From Candidatus Cloacimonadota bacterium (GTDB lineage Bacteria > Cloacimonadota > Cloacimonadia > JGIOTU-2), in NCBI GenBank assembly GCA_011043895.1, contig DRBZ01000012.1, positions 1 through 23,394 on the forward strand: a DNA stretch of 23,394 nt, written 5' to 3'. The notes under the pieces are model-generated. The model worked only from the letters and a program-made list of their open reading frames with translations, searched no databases and was not told the DNA's origin. This document shows positions 14,197 to 23,143 of this stretch, one piece after another. Position 1 is the stretch's first letter; the number at the start of each line of letters is the position of its first letter. The position numbers and the translations under genes are program-made.

Positions 14197-14967
14197 ATGC
14201 TTGAATTCAAAGAGAAAATCACTAATGAATTAAAACAATTATGGCAAGCTGATAAAAAGATCCATACCTTCTGGGAAGGCGGATCGGTTGCAACTGGTTT
14301 TGACGATGACTATTCAGACCTCGATGCAGCACTCATCTGTGATGATGACTATGTCGAGGAAGTTTTTACCAAAACTGAAAAATTACTAGACGAATCATAC
14401 GGGATAAGTGAAAAATTCCGTGTTCCCGAACCTTGCTGGCATGGTCATTCACAAAGTTTCTATCTTCTGAATGATTCACCAAAGTTCTTTTATATTGACC
14501 TCTTTGTACAAAAAGTCTCAGCAGGAAATAGATTAATGGAGTCGAATAGGCATGGCTCTTCCTATGTCTGGTTTGATAAGAAAGATCTTATGGATAGTAC
14601 ACCCATGCCCGAGAAGGAATATCGGAATAAGATAGTTCAGAAGTTGAGATTATTTAGAGATTCTTTCTTCATAAACAAGATTGAGCTTGAAAAACAGATT
14701 GTGCGAGAAAGGGAGGTTGATGCGATGGATGGCTACATCAAGATGATCATCGGTAGACTTGCATTCTTGTTCAACGTGAAAAATAGACCTGCAAAGCATG
14801 ATTTCGGATTGCTTTATTCATATCGTGAATGGTCCCAAGGAGATCATGAATTTGTTAAAGAAATGCTCTATGTGAAAGATCTTAATGACCTGAGAAAGAA
14901 ATCCCAGATAGTAATAAACAAAGTAGAAGAATTGACCACCGAATTACTAAAGAAATGGGCAGAATAG
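14197..14967 (+). CDS. Nucleotidyltransferase-fold protein
   Basis: A 256-residue protein of the polymerase-beta-like nucleotidyltransferase superfamily. The N-terminal domain has GGSVATGFDDDYSDLDAAL, giving the Gly-Ser pair (29-30) and the metal-binding Asp41 and Asp43, with a third acidic residue at Asp101 in FFYIDLFVQ. The C-terminal half is helical, as in ANT-type and related stand-alone transferases. Such proteins move a nucleotide from an NTP to a small molecule or macromolecule. The acceptor is not predictable, and resistance to aminoglycosides should not be assumed. A modest AAGG lies about nine bases before the ATG. It is convergent with the next gene: the two stop codons are one base apart with no terminator between them. 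Confidence 0.75.
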   Translation: MLEFKEKITNELKQLWQADKKIHTFWEGGSVATGFDDDYSDLDAALICDDDYVEEVFTKTEKLLDESYGISEKFRVPEPCWHGHSQSFYLLNDSPKFFYIDLFVQKVSAGNRLMESNRHGSSYVWFDKKDLMDSTPMPEKEYRNKIVQKLRLFRDSFFINKIELEKQIVREREVDAMDGYIKMIIGRLAFLFNVKNRPAKHDFGLLYSYREWSQGDHEFVKEMLYVKDLNDLRKKSQIVINKVEELTTELLKKWAE

Positions 14968-14968
14968 T

Positions 14969-17941
14969 TTAAGATTTATAGATTACAGCAATCCCCTTCT
15001 TACCATCCATCTTTATAAGAAATTCCTTTTCTGAAGAGATATGTCTGAAGTATTTTTTTTCATGTATTGCCGCATGATCGTTAAGCCAAGACCAGTTGAC
15101 AAAGTCCTGTTTTGAGGTATAGGGGATAGTAAAATATCCCACATTCATCGCCACAAGGTTGTGGAAGAAATGGCTGCCCTGTGAGGGTTCGATCGCGAGA
15201 TTTTGCATACCCACTTCCACGATAATTCTTGCATGATCGATCTGCCCCCATCGAGCTGGGACTCCCAGAAACCTGTCATTCGTACCCCAACGCCCGGGAC
15301 CGATCAAAATATATTGTTTATTTTCCTGACGCATTATTTTGTTAAGCTGCTCCAGCTCATCCTTCATCTCAAGTGTTTTGGTCGTATCAAATTTTACCGG
15401 ATCGAGATAGATGATGTCATGTATATTCTGCACAAGACCATTTCCCATTCCTTTGGTCGTAAGTAGTACAAGATCTTCTGGAGAGATATCATCGATTTCG
15501 ATGTCAACATGCTCTTTAGTGATCATAAGCGGTCTGATCTGTAAAATATAGAAAATAGGTTTTTCTAAATAACTACCATCTTCCTGAAATTTCATTGCAA
15601 ATTCGATCTCAACTGGAACACCTAATCCAATTTCACCAATATCAAGCATTTTATTGATGATCTCAGATAGTGGATATTCGTTAAAACGTATGATATTCCT
15701 GAAGGTCAGTACGCGTGGTCCCTTAATAAACTTTCCATCGAGAAAGGCTAAGTGTTCATAATCCCAGACAGAAGTGAAGGATTTAAAGATACCTTCCTTG
15801 TATTGCTTGGTGATGGAAACTCTGTCCAACGTTGCATCATCTCCCTTTTTGAGTTCAATATCGTCGTTTGAAAGACGGAGTGCATAGAAGTCTCTCTGGT
15901 TGTTTTCAACGATCTCTGTTGGCTTTATAAGATCTATCTTGGGATGTTTCGGGCAATAGCGATATGCTCGTTCACCGTCAACCACGGATTTTCCTAGCCC
16001 AAGAGCAATAGATGCAATTCCATCAGTATGTTTCATCACAAAGGTGGGGTAATAATTATATGACTGAGCAACACCGGAAATCATGGGAAAATAATGATTG
16101 TTGTGACGAGAGCCGACAACCTCCTGCACAATAACTGCCATCTTTTCTTCATCCAGCTTGAAATTGATACTCTCGATATAGAGCCGGGCATTTTCCTGAA
16201 ACGGAGATGCAAAGACCAATTTGATTGCTTCTTCAAGATGTTGTAATCTAACTTTTTTATCCATATGGTTGTTGGGAAGCATGTAGGTATTGTATATTCC
16301 AGCAAAGGGTTGAGACTGCGAATCCTCGAGGAGACCTGAAGAGCGAATGGCGAGTGGATATTCGATCTGACCAACGAAAATACTCAAGCGTTCCTTAAGC
16401 TGAGGGGAAAGTGAACCCTGAAGAAAGAGCTCTGCAATCTCTCTATCACTTTTCTCTGTCACCGATCTTCGAATATCGTTGTTTTCTAAGAACCAATCAT
16501 ACTCATTGGTACCGATTATAGCTGTTTTGGGAATTTTTATATCAACGGATTCAAAATCCTTGTTCACATCCATTGTTACCATGAGTGCATTCAAAAACGC
16601 AATGCCACGTCCCTTTCCACCAAGTGAGCCATCCCCCAATTTAACAATCTTGTCATCTTCATCAAGGAATGAGGGGTCGAAGTTGATGACCTTGCCACGA
16701 TTCTGCCTTCGACGGATTTCGTGAATTGTTCCGATCAGGAAGTCTCGCAGTTGTCCTTTTGATTCAAAATCAGATGGTTTAAGGGGTCGTATCTGTATAG
16801 CGATATGGACCTCTCCATGGGCTATAAGCCATGCTGAATAATGATTTTTTTCTGCATGGTAGATGATAGATTCATCGGGGATTTCGCGAAGGCATTTTTC
16901 AAAGTCCTTCAGATCAGATACACGGGCTATGATCTTTCCTTCTGGTGATTTAAACACAAAATCACCAAAACCAAGATTATTTGTGATGAACGTTCGCATA
17001 TCGTTTATAAAGGATTTTGAATATTTATAAAGAAAATGACAGTGCAGATTTTCGGCAGCCTGGCGGAAACTTTCTTCAGCTGATTGCATCAAAATCGGTA
17101 GATCTGGTTCTTCAGAACGAATCGCTTCGATAAGTCGCAAGCCACCTTCGATATCGAATTGTCCGTTTATTTTAAGATTCACATTTGTGATGATTCCAAT
17201 GAGATATTCTTTATACTTCTGATAGTAATACAATGCATCTTCATAATTATGTACGAGAATGACCTTAGGACGGGCATTCATGCGGAGACGTTTGTTAGCT
17301 TCATTCAATTCTGATGAAATGAGTTGCTGGGTTTGATCGAGTATTTCCCGATAAAGAAGGGGGACAAAAAGTGAATAATAATCGATTGAACTTTCAATAA
17401 GCAGTATTACACGAACCATACCTTCTTTCGTATCATGCTCCACATTCCATTTATCTTCGATGGATTTGATCATTCCCAGAAACAGTGTTGCATTTCCAGT
17501 CCATAAAAAAACATCATCAATATAATACAATTTTTCTTCACTTCGATTAATAATATCGACATAGGATTGTTTATTCAAAAGTAACAGTATCGGCAATTCG
17601 GGATAGCGTTCTTTAATGTCTCGGCTTAATTCAAAAGGGGTCACTTTTCCCATTCTCATCATGATGATAACCAGATCAAATTCCTTCTTTTTCAATGTTT
17701 CCATGATCGTAGATGGCTTACTCATCGGTATGGTCGTGATACGCGGCTCATGAGTGATATTCAGTTGCTTGTATTCACCATAGAGTTGTTCGGAAATACG
17801 TCCATCTTGTTCAAGAATAAATGCATCATAGAAATTTGAGATAAGCAGGATATCCTTAACCCGCCGTTTCATGAGATTATGGAAAATATCCTCACCAAAC
17901 TTGAATTTATTGTAATATCTATTGAGTTCTTCGAGTTTCAT
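14969..17941 (-). CDS. Pseudo-receiver plus PEP-synthase/PPDK ATP-grasp protein, downstream copy
   Basis: A 990-residue cytosolic protein, paralogous along its whole length to the gene before it. Residues about 28-165 form a receiver-like domain in which the phospho-acceptor Asp is Met94 (DLVIIMMRMG). Residues about 225-320 form a second receiver-like domain, with Asn253 (IITNVN) at the corresponding position. From about 435 comes a PPDK_N-type ATP-grasp domain: SLGGKGRGIAFLN, AIRSSGLLEDSQSQPFAGIY, and VEIEFAM before ILQIRPL. The C-terminus has a conserved block, ILIGPGRWG...SQGSHFFHN. The phosphohistidine swivel domain and PEP-binding barrel of true PEP synthase are absent, so it cannot be a normal PEP synthase. 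A signalling or phosphotransfer role is inferred. It begins one base after the upstream stop, implying coupling. Confidence 0.85.
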   Translation of the reverse strand: MKLEELNRYYNKFKFGEDIFHNLMKRRVKDILLISNFYDAFILEQDGRISEQLYGEYKQLNITHEPRITTIPMSKPSTIMETLKKKEFDLVIIMMRMGKVTPFELSRDIKERYPELPILLLLNKQSYVDIINRSEEKLYYIDDVFLWTGNATLFLGMIKSIEDKWNVEHDTKEGMVRVILLIESSIDYYSLFVPLLYREILDQTQQLISSELNEANKRLRMNARPKVILVHNYEDALYYYQKYKEYLIGIITNVNLKINGQFDIEGGLRLIEAIRSEEPDLPILMQSAEESFRQAAENLHCHFLYKYSKSFINDMRTFITNNLGFGDFVFKSPEGKIIARVSDLKDFEKCLREIPDESIIYHAEKNHYSAWLIAHGEVHIAIQIRPLKPSDFESKGQLRDFLIGTIHEIRRRQNRGKVINFDPSFLDEDDKIVKLGDGSLGGKGRGIAFLNALMVTMDVNKDFESVDIKIPKTAIIGTNEYDWFLENNDIRRSVTEKSDREIAELFLQGSLSPQLKERLSIFVGQIEYPLAIRSSGLLEDSQSQPFAGIYNTYMLPNNHMDKKVRLQHLEEAIKLVFASPFQENARLYIESINFKLDEEKMAVIVQEVVGSRHNNHYFPMISGVAQSYNYYPTFVMKHTDGIASIALGLGKSVVDGERAYRYCPKHPKIDLIKPTEIVENNQRDFYALRLSNDDIELKKGDDATLDRVSITKQYKEGIFKSFTSVWDYEHLAFLDGKFIKGPRVLTFRNIIRFNEYPLSEIINKMLDIGEIGLGVPVEIEFAMKFQEDGSYLEKPIFYILQIRPLMITKEHVDIEIDDISPEDLVLLTTKGMGNGLVQNIHDIIYLDPVKFDTTKTLEMKDELEQLNKIMRQENKQYILIGPGRWGTNDRFLGVPARWGQIDHARIIVEVGMQNLAIEPSQGSHFFHNLVAMNVGYFTIPYTSKQDFVNWSWLNDHAAIHEKKYFRHISSEKEFLIKMDGKKGIAVIYKS

Positions 17942-17942
17942 A

Positions 17943-20906
17943 TTACTTATAAATTACCGCAAGTCCTTTTCTGCCATCCATCTTCACGACAAGAGGATGA
18001 TCGACCTGCACATGGATAAAGAAATCTGTTTTTTCGATTATCCTCTGATTCTCGAGCCATTCCCAATCTATGAAATCGGTGTCCGAGACATACGGAATGC
18101 TAAAGTATCCTACGTCCATAGATACAAGGTTGTGAAAGAAATGCGTTCCTTGTGAGCTATCTACGACAAAATCTTCAAGCCCCATCTCTATGATTATCTT
18201 AGCCATGTTGATATCAGGCCATTTTACAGGAATACCAAGAAATTTATCTCTCGAACCCCAGCGTCCCGGACCTATAAGAATATAATTCCTGTCCTCAGCT
18301 TTCATGCGCATATTTATTCTTGAGATTTCGTCTCTCATAAATTCAGTTTTTGTTTTATTCCATTTTTTCAGATCGACAAAAACCACATCATAAATTGAAT
18401 CGATCAAGCCGTTTCCCATACCATTTTCTGTGTAAAGCATGAGATCATCAGGGTTCAGATTATCAGGATCGATGAATATTTCTTCTGTATTGATGGTCAA
18501 AGGACGGATTTGCAATACGTAAAAAGTTGGAAATATTTTTTCTTTTTCATTTCGATTGAGGTTCACAGCAAATTCTATTTCAACGGGAACACCCATTGCT
18601 TTTTCACCGATGTCCAGAATCTCTTCTGATATCTTTGCCAGGGGGAAGTAGTTGTATTTCAGAATATCAGCAAAAGTGACGACTTTAAGTCCTTTTGTTG
18701 TTACTCCATCGATAAAGCGGCTATTTTCATAATCCCACATTGAGGTCATATGCTGAAGGGTACCATGTTTTTCAGCTTCATGGATTTTCAGATAAGAAAG
18801 TGTGATCTCATCACCGTCCAGGAGGTTGAAATCATGCTTGTTGAGGTCGACGGCATATAAAAATTTTTGGGAATCACGCACAAGTTCTTCTGGAGGAATT
18901 ATCTCCATTTTGGGATATTTTGGACAAAATCTGAAATTCCGTTCACCTTCTACAACCGCTTTTCCCAGCCCAACTGCAAGAGAAACAACTCCGTCTGTAC
19001 TTTTCAAATATGAGATAGGATAAAAGTTATATGACTGTCCCACTCCTGAAAAATGAGGATAATAAAACCCATCGAATTTACTTCCCACAATTTCCTGAAT
19101 AATAACAGCCATTTTTTCTTCTTCGACTTTATAATTGATACTTTCAATATAGCTTCGAGCACTTTCCATATATACTGAAGAGAAAACCAGTTTAATCGCC
19201 TGACAAAGTTGCTTGAGACGCACCTTTTCATCGGGATGATTATTGGGAAGTAGAAAGGTTTTATAAATACCAGCAAAGGGTTGTGATTGTGAATCTTCCA
19301 GAAGACCTGAAGAACGGACTGCAATCGGATAAGTTATCTCCTGAATGAGTATTCGTAATTTCTCTATGAGGTCATGGGAGAGTATTCCTTTTTCAAATAT
19401 TTCCTGTATCTCATCATCAGATTTTGAGATAATCCATTCACCGATTTTATTTCTTTCGATAAAAGAATCATACTCGGATGTGCCGATAATCGAGGTGCTG
19501 GGTAAGGCGATGTCGACTTCAGGAAATTCCTCTTCAAATTCCATAGTCACAAGAAGTGCATTCAGAAAGGCAAGTCCTCGTCCTTTTCCTCCAAGTGAAC
19601 CCTCAGACAGTCGAATGATCTGATCAACTTCGGAAAGAGCATGAGGTACAAAATTAATTATTTTACCACGAGTCCTTTTCTGTCGGACAGTTTTGAAGAG
19701 ATTTAAAAGATACTCTCTCAGTTCTTCAAGGTCGGTGAAATCTTCAATTTTAGCTGGTCGAAGTTGTTTAGCTACTTGTATCTCTCCATGAGCAACAAGC
19801 CAGCTTGAAAAATGATTTCGTTCTCCATGATAGCGTAGAGATTCAGCCGGAAGCGTCTTGATTTTATCAACAAATTCAAAAAGAGTATTTGCCCGATCTA
19901 TCTCAATTTCATTTTGATCGCGGAAGATAAAATCTCCATAACCAAGATTATTCTTGATAATGTCCTGCAGATCATGAAGCAGCGTTTTGGATGATTTATT
20001 AAGAAAACTCACTCCCAATGCATGGGCTTTTTTTACATTTTCGATTTCTGAAGATTGCAGTATTACAGGCACATCCATATTGTGATCTTTCATTTGCTGT
20101 ATCAGTTTGAAACCAGCTTTTGGATCTAGTATGCCATCATGAAAAAATTTCACATCAGAAATGACAGCTACCAGGAATTCCTGATATTCTTGTACAAAAT
20201 TGATCGCATCTTCATACGAATTTACAAGTATAACCTTTGGACGTGCTCTCATCTGAAGACGTTTATTGATATCACTGAGCTCTTCATTGATAAGCCGCTG
20301 GGTTTGTTTAAGGATCTCTGAATAGAGAAGTGGAAGGAACATGGAATAATAAATAATTGAATCTTCTATTAGCAGAATGACTCTCACATAACCCTGTTTG
20401 GTGTCGTATTCCACATTGTGCATATCCTCGACCATTTTGACCATTGCGAGAAAGAGTTTGGTATCACCATTCCAGAGAAATACCTTATCTATGAATTGCA
20501 TCTCTTCTTCGTTCTTTTCAACGATAGAGATGTCGGATTGAACATTGAGGAGAAGAAGTACCGGCATATTTGGATATTTTTGTTTGATACGTCTGCTGAG
20601 TTCAAAGGGGCTTATCTCACCGATCCTCATCATTGTGATCACAAGATCAAAGGAACGATTTTCAAGCATTTCCAGCGCTTGCCTTCCTGTAGGAACACTT
20701 GTGACGCGGGGGGCGGTACTAAGGTTGAGTTGCCTATATTCACCAAAGATCTGTTCAGAGAGACGTCCATCCTGCTCAAAGATGAAGGCATCATAGAAGG
20801 TCGAGACTAGCAGTATTTCACTGATGTGGTATTTCATCAAATTGTGAAAGTTGTCTTCACCAAATTTAAATTTGTTGTAATAGTAATTTATTTTAGAAAG
20901 ATCCAT
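17943..20906 (-). CDS. Pseudo-receiver plus PEP-synthase/PPDK ATP-grasp protein, upstream copy
   Basis: A 987-residue paralogue of the following gene, with the same domain order. The first receiver-like domain (about 28-165) again has Met92 in place of the phospho-acceptor Asp (DLVITMMRIG). The second (about 222-320) keeps an Asp at 251 (AVISDVKF), unlike its partner. The ATP-grasp domain spans about 435-805: SLGGKGRGLAFLN (437-449), AVRSSGLLEDSQSQPFAGIY (529-548), VEIEFAV (775-781) and YVLQIRPL (796-803). A C-terminal block, ILIGPGRWGSRDKFLG and SQGTHFFHN (876-926), is shared with the partner. No phosphohistidine motif follows. Automated annotation may call it PEP synthase. The start has AAGGAG five bases upstream of the ATG. 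The pair may form a hetero-oligomer in which only one subunit can be phosphorylated. Confidence 0.85.
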   Translation of the reverse strand: MDLSKINYYYNKFKFGEDNFHNLMKYHISEILLVSTFYDAFIFEQDGRLSEQIFGEYRQLNLSTAPRVTSVPTGRQALEMLENRSFDLVITMMRIGEISPFELSRRIKQKYPNMPVLLLLNVQSDISIVEKNEEEMQFIDKVFLWNGDTKLFLAMVKMVEDMHNVEYDTKQGYVRVILLIEDSIIYYSMFLPLLYSEILKQTQRLINEELSDINKRLQMRARPKVILVNSYEDAINFVQEYQEFLVAVISDVKFFHDGILDPKAGFKLIQQMKDHNMDVPVILQSSEIENVKKAHALGVSFLNKSSKTLLHDLQDIIKNNLGYGDFIFRDQNEIEIDRANTLFEFVDKIKTLPAESLRYHGERNHFSSWLVAHGEIQVAKQLRPAKIEDFTDLEELREYLLNLFKTVRQKRTRGKIINFVPHALSEVDQIIRLSEGSLGGKGRGLAFLNALLVTMEFEEEFPEVDIALPSTSIIGTSEYDSFIERNKIGEWIISKSDDEIQEIFEKGILSHDLIEKLRILIQEITYPIAVRSSGLLEDSQSQPFAGIYKTFLLPNNHPDEKVRLKQLCQAIKLVFSSVYMESARSYIESINYKVEEEKMAVIIQEIVGSKFDGFYYPHFSGVGQSYNFYPISYLKSTDGVVSLAVGLGKAVVEGERNFRFCPKYPKMEIIPPEELVRDSQKFLYAVDLNKHDFNLLDGDEITLSYLKIHEAEKHGTLQHMTSMWDYENSRFIDGVTTKGLKVVTFADILKYNYFPLAKISEEILDIGEKAMGVPVEIEFAVNLNRNEKEKIFPTFYVLQIRPLTINTEEIFIDPDNLNPDDLMLYTENGMGNGLIDSIYDVVFVDLKKWNKTKTEFMRDEISRINMRMKAEDRNYILIGPGRWGSRDKFLGIPVKWPDINMAKIIIEMGLEDFVVDSSQGTHFFHNLVSMDVGYFSIPYVSDTDFIDWEWLENQRIIEKTDFFIHVQVDHPLVVKMDGRKGLAVIYK

Positions 20907-20998
20907 TCGGACTCCTTTTGATTACATATTAATTATCAAACAAGATTAATCATTGATAAAATTTAATGCAAATTTTTTGTGAATTTTGTGATTATTCT

Positions 20999-21029
20999 CG
21001 TCGGGGAGTGGTCCCCGACGGCTCGAGTG
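20999..21029. repeat. REP-like hairpin, family A, left copy
   Basis: CGTCGGGGA (20999-21007) and TCCCCGACG (21012-21020) form a perfect 9-bp stem with a GTGG loop, followed by GCTCGAGTG. The 29 bases from 21001 match 21799-21827 at 27 positions in the same orientation. It lies between the transposase and ATP-grasp genes, in a gap otherwise free of genes (20907-21196). Confidence 0.8.
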
Positions 21030-21148
21030 AAATTGTGATTAGGATGAACATATTCTTGTTACTTCACATTTCTCACATGGATGAGTTTGCACCAAAAAAA
21101 ATTAACCACAGAGGGCACAGAGAATTTAGTTCTTCTTGCTGAGAAAAG

Positions 21149-21176
21149 AGGTGTCAGGGACCATTCCCCGACACTT
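21149..21176. repeat. REP-like hairpin, family B, left copy
   Basis: GTGTC/GACAC and GGGA/TCCC arms pair with one A-C mismatch around a 4-base loop. The surrounding sequence AGGTGTCA-GGA-CATTCC-GACAC resembles 21831-21858. It lies 20 bases beyond the transposase stop and could also help to end its transcript. Confidence 0.75.
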
Positions 21177-21196
21177 TCCTAAAGAATAGTTTATCA

Positions 21197-21745
21197 TTAC
21201 AACACATCCGTCTCGACATAGATTACAGAATGGTCACTATATTTATAATTCCGTGCACTCGAATATGTGTAATCTTCAGGATTATCTACAATCCCTGCTT
21301 TGACGGGATTATTATGAATATAATTGAGTTTCTGAAGAAAAAATTTTCTGCTTTTAAGGATAACATCGTCAAATCGTTCTTGCCAAAATTTTCTTTTCTG
21401 TCCTTTATATTTTTCTCCAGCTCCTTCAAAATATTTCATAAATTTATTCTCATCACTTTTTTGAATGAAATCCATAATATCCCATGCAGAATATTTTTTC
21501 AAATCTCTCATGATATCTGAAATCGTTCCGAATTCATTATCTGTTGTTATTATCCAGTGAAAATGGGAAGGCATAATTACATATGCAAGTATCTGAAAAT
21601 GATATTTTTCTTGGTAATATTTGATATTTTTAATTAGTATTTCACATGCATTAGGTGAAGAAAATACATTCAAGTGATTTATAACAGTAGTTGTAACAAA
21701 AAAACAGTTTTCATCATTGAAATACGATCTTCCTCTTAATGCCAT
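21197..21745 (-). CDS. REP-associated tyrosine transposase (RAYT)
   Basis: A 182-residue Y1 (HUH) single-strand transposase of the IS200-like, REP-associated group. The metal-binding His61 and His63 are in MPSHFHWII. The catalytic tyrosine is probably Tyr142 in KLNYIHNNPVKAGIV, and FWQERFDDVI at 120-129 is a usual RAYT block. The length is complete and the reading frame intact, so it is probably functional. RAYTs are chromosomal, single-copy enzymes that recognise and spread REP hairpins instead of moving themselves. The gene has no insertion-sequence ends but has REP-like hairpins on both sides, as expected. The ATG at 21745 has AAAGGA about seven bases upstream, and a hairpin (21760-21781) sits just before that. 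Confidence 0.92.
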   Translation of the reverse strand: MALRGRSYFNDENCFFVTTTVINHLNVFSSPNACEILIKNIKYYQEKYHFQILAYVIMPSHFHWIITTDNEFGTISDIMRDLKKYSAWDIMDFIQKSDENKFMKYFEGAGEKYKGQKRKFWQERFDDVILKSRKFFLQKLNYIHNNPVKAGIVDNPEDYTYSSARNYKYSDHSVIYVETDVL

Positions 21746-21759
21746 TTAACTGTCCTTTC

Positions 21760-21781
21760 CGTCAGGGAATGATGCCTGACG
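21760..21781. repeat. REP-like hairpin C, upstream of the transposase
   Basis: CGTCAGG (21760-21766) and CCTGACG (21775-21781) form a 7-bp stem with an 8-base loop, 14 bases before the transposase start. Its position at the 5' end of the transposase mRNA suggests a possible autoregulatory binding site. That is inference. Confidence 0.65.
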
Positions 21782-21798
21782 ACTCTGGAGAACGCCCA

Positions 21799-21827
21799 TC
21801 GGGGAGTGGTACCCGACGGCTCGAATG
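21799..21827. repeat. REP-like hairpin, family A, right copy
   Basis: TCGGG (21799-21803) and CCCGA (21812-21816) pair around GAGTGGTA, followed by CGGCTCGAATG. It is a direct repeat of 21001-21029 with two differences (GTMCC and GARTG positions), placing family A on both sides of the transposase gene. Confidence 0.8.
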
Positions 21828-21830
21828 CGG

Positions 21831-21858
21831 AGGTGTCATGGAACATTCCATGACACAC
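21831..21858. repeat. REP-like hairpin, family B, right copy
   Basis: GTGTCATGGAA (21833-21843) and TTCCATGACAC (21846-21856) form a perfect 11-bp stem with two central bases. It has the same flanks as the family B copy at 21149-21176 and the stem is better paired. It abuts the stop codon of the barrel protein gene at 21859, so it can also act as that gene's 3' stabiliser or terminator. Confidence 0.8.
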
Positions 21859-22986
21859 TTATTTCCTTTGAAATAACTTCATAAGATCGACCGATACCAT
21901 CAAATCTTCTTTTCGCTGTCTTGCTTGAAGTTCTCCACCCGGGAATGTTGCATAATTGTACTCAAAATGTACAACATCTTTAAAATTCAGTTTAATACCC
22001 ACACCAGAAGTTTTCCCTTCAATATGCCCCTGCTCGTCATGAAATTCACCCCAGCGCAGGAAGAAAATATTGAAAAATCCAAATTCAAAGCCACTACCCC
22101 ACTCACTTTCCCAATCGCCGAATTCTTGTGTGTCATATACATAACAAATCGAGATATTCTCATGCAAAAAGGGAATGGGAATCGGTGCAATATTTTCGAA
22201 ATTATAACTCACTTTTCCCGTTACACCAAAACGGTTTCCATAGGGAAGTGGATACTCACCTGTTTCGTAACGCATTTCATTTTCTAATATATTCATTTGG
22301 TAGAATCCCAACGTGATCTCGAATGTGAGAGATGAATTTGTTAAATGTAATCGTTGATGGTGGATGAAGTGTCCTAATAATCCGAGTCCGTGCATGGTGC
22401 TGTGAACAATATCACGATCAAGACTATCGGCTACGAACATTGGGAGGTTACTGGTTATATATCTAAAGTCATACCCGCCTGAGAAAGTGAATGAATCTGA
22501 GCTTCCTGTGTTATGAAAAAGGTTAAGATGAAAAAGTTTCTTGGCGACTGCGAATCTGGCGCAGGTTTCATAGGAATTAAATGTGCCAACAAGATGTCCC
22601 TGGGCATCATATACTTCCTGTTCGCCATAATCACACGTGGTCCCGAATTTGCTGCTTGCATTGAACATCGGTATAAGAAAGCCAAGATTTCGATTTGCAT
22701 AGGAAATATAAGAGGAGTTGATATACATACCACTGATTATCTTCTCGAACCAAGGATCATGAGACCAACCCCAGCTCAGCCCATCATGATATGCAAGTAA
22801 TGCCGGATTACTCCAGCTGTTGAGCGGATTATTGCCCCAGATATATGCAGTGCCGGATTGATTGCCAAATGCAATGGTTGTAGCTGAGGGATTGATCAGT
22901 GTAAAGATCCCGGTGAATTCAGAGCCGGCATTTAGGTTTGCTGTAAGAACAAACAGGATCACAAGCAAGAATATTATATATTTCAT
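21859..22986 (-). CDS. Outer-membrane beta-barrel protein, PorV/PorQ-like
   Basis: A 375-residue exported protein. The signal peptide MKYIIFLLVILFVLTANLNA is clear. The mature start has the pattern SATTIAFGNQSGTAYIWGNNPLNSWSNPALLAY, like the N-terminal helix and plug of PorV/PorQ/UPF0164 proteins. Alternating polar and aromatic strands follow to the end, typical of a 12-16-strand outer-membrane barrel. PorV-type proteins are outer-membrane carriers for type IX secretion cargo, or fatty-acid-transporter-like barrels. No other secretion genes are visible here, so only the fold is asserted. The ATG at 22986 is chosen over a TTG four codons earlier because that TTG overlaps the GGAGG ribosome site. 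A TTGACA-based promoter lies upstream. Confidence 0.75.
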   Translation of the reverse strand: MKYIIFLLVILFVLTANLNAGSEFTGIFTLINPSATTIAFGNQSGTAYIWGNNPLNSWSNPALLAYHDGLSWGWSHDPWFEKIISGMYINSSYISYANRNLGFLIPMFNASSKFGTTCDYGEQEVYDAQGHLVGTFNSYETCARFAVAKKLFHLNLFHNTGSSDSFTFSGGYDFRYITSNLPMFVADSLDRDIVHSTMHGLGLLGHFIHHQRLHLTNSSLTFEITLGFYQMNILENEMRYETGEYPLPYGNRFGVTGKVSYNFENIAPIPIPFLHENISICYVYDTQEFGDWESEWGSGFEFGFFNIFFLRWGEFHDEQGHIEGKTSGVGIKLNFKDVVHFEYNYATFPGGELQARQRKEDLMVSVDLMKLFQRK

Positions 22987-23009
22987 GTTATCCTCCAATA
23001 TCGACTTTT

Positions 23010-23038
23010 TTAAAAGAGAGCAAGGGATTGTCTGTCAA
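23010..23038 (-). promoter_or_regulatory. Candidate promoter of the barrel protein gene
   Basis: On the minus strand TTGACA (23038-23033) is followed after 17 bases by TTTTAA (23015-23010); the overlapping TTTAAA gives a better -10 at 18 bases. This places the transcript start shortly upstream of the ribosome site for the ATG at 22986. Confidence 0.4.
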
Positions 23039-23143
23039 GAAAAATGGGTGTGTCTGAGCTCACTCATAGTAGAAATTACTGTTAATTTTGACATATTTTT
23101 TTCAAATTGAGTTTCTTAAAAGAAAAAATTGAATGATAAAACC

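Noticed and set aside
14197..14967. Aminoglycoside-resistance adenylyltransferase
   Set aside because: The nucleotidyltransferase fold is clear, but no acceptor-specific motif or mobile context supports a resistance call.
14969..20906. Two phosphoenolpyruvate synthase genes
   Set aside because: Only the ATP-grasp domain is shared. The phosphohistidine domain and the PEP/pyruvate barrel are missing and the N-terminal half is receiver-like.
20999..21858. CRISPR array or IS200 insertion sequence
   Set aside because: The repeats are palindromic, of several families and unevenly spaced, with no spacers. The transposase has RAYT features and no orfB or IS ends.
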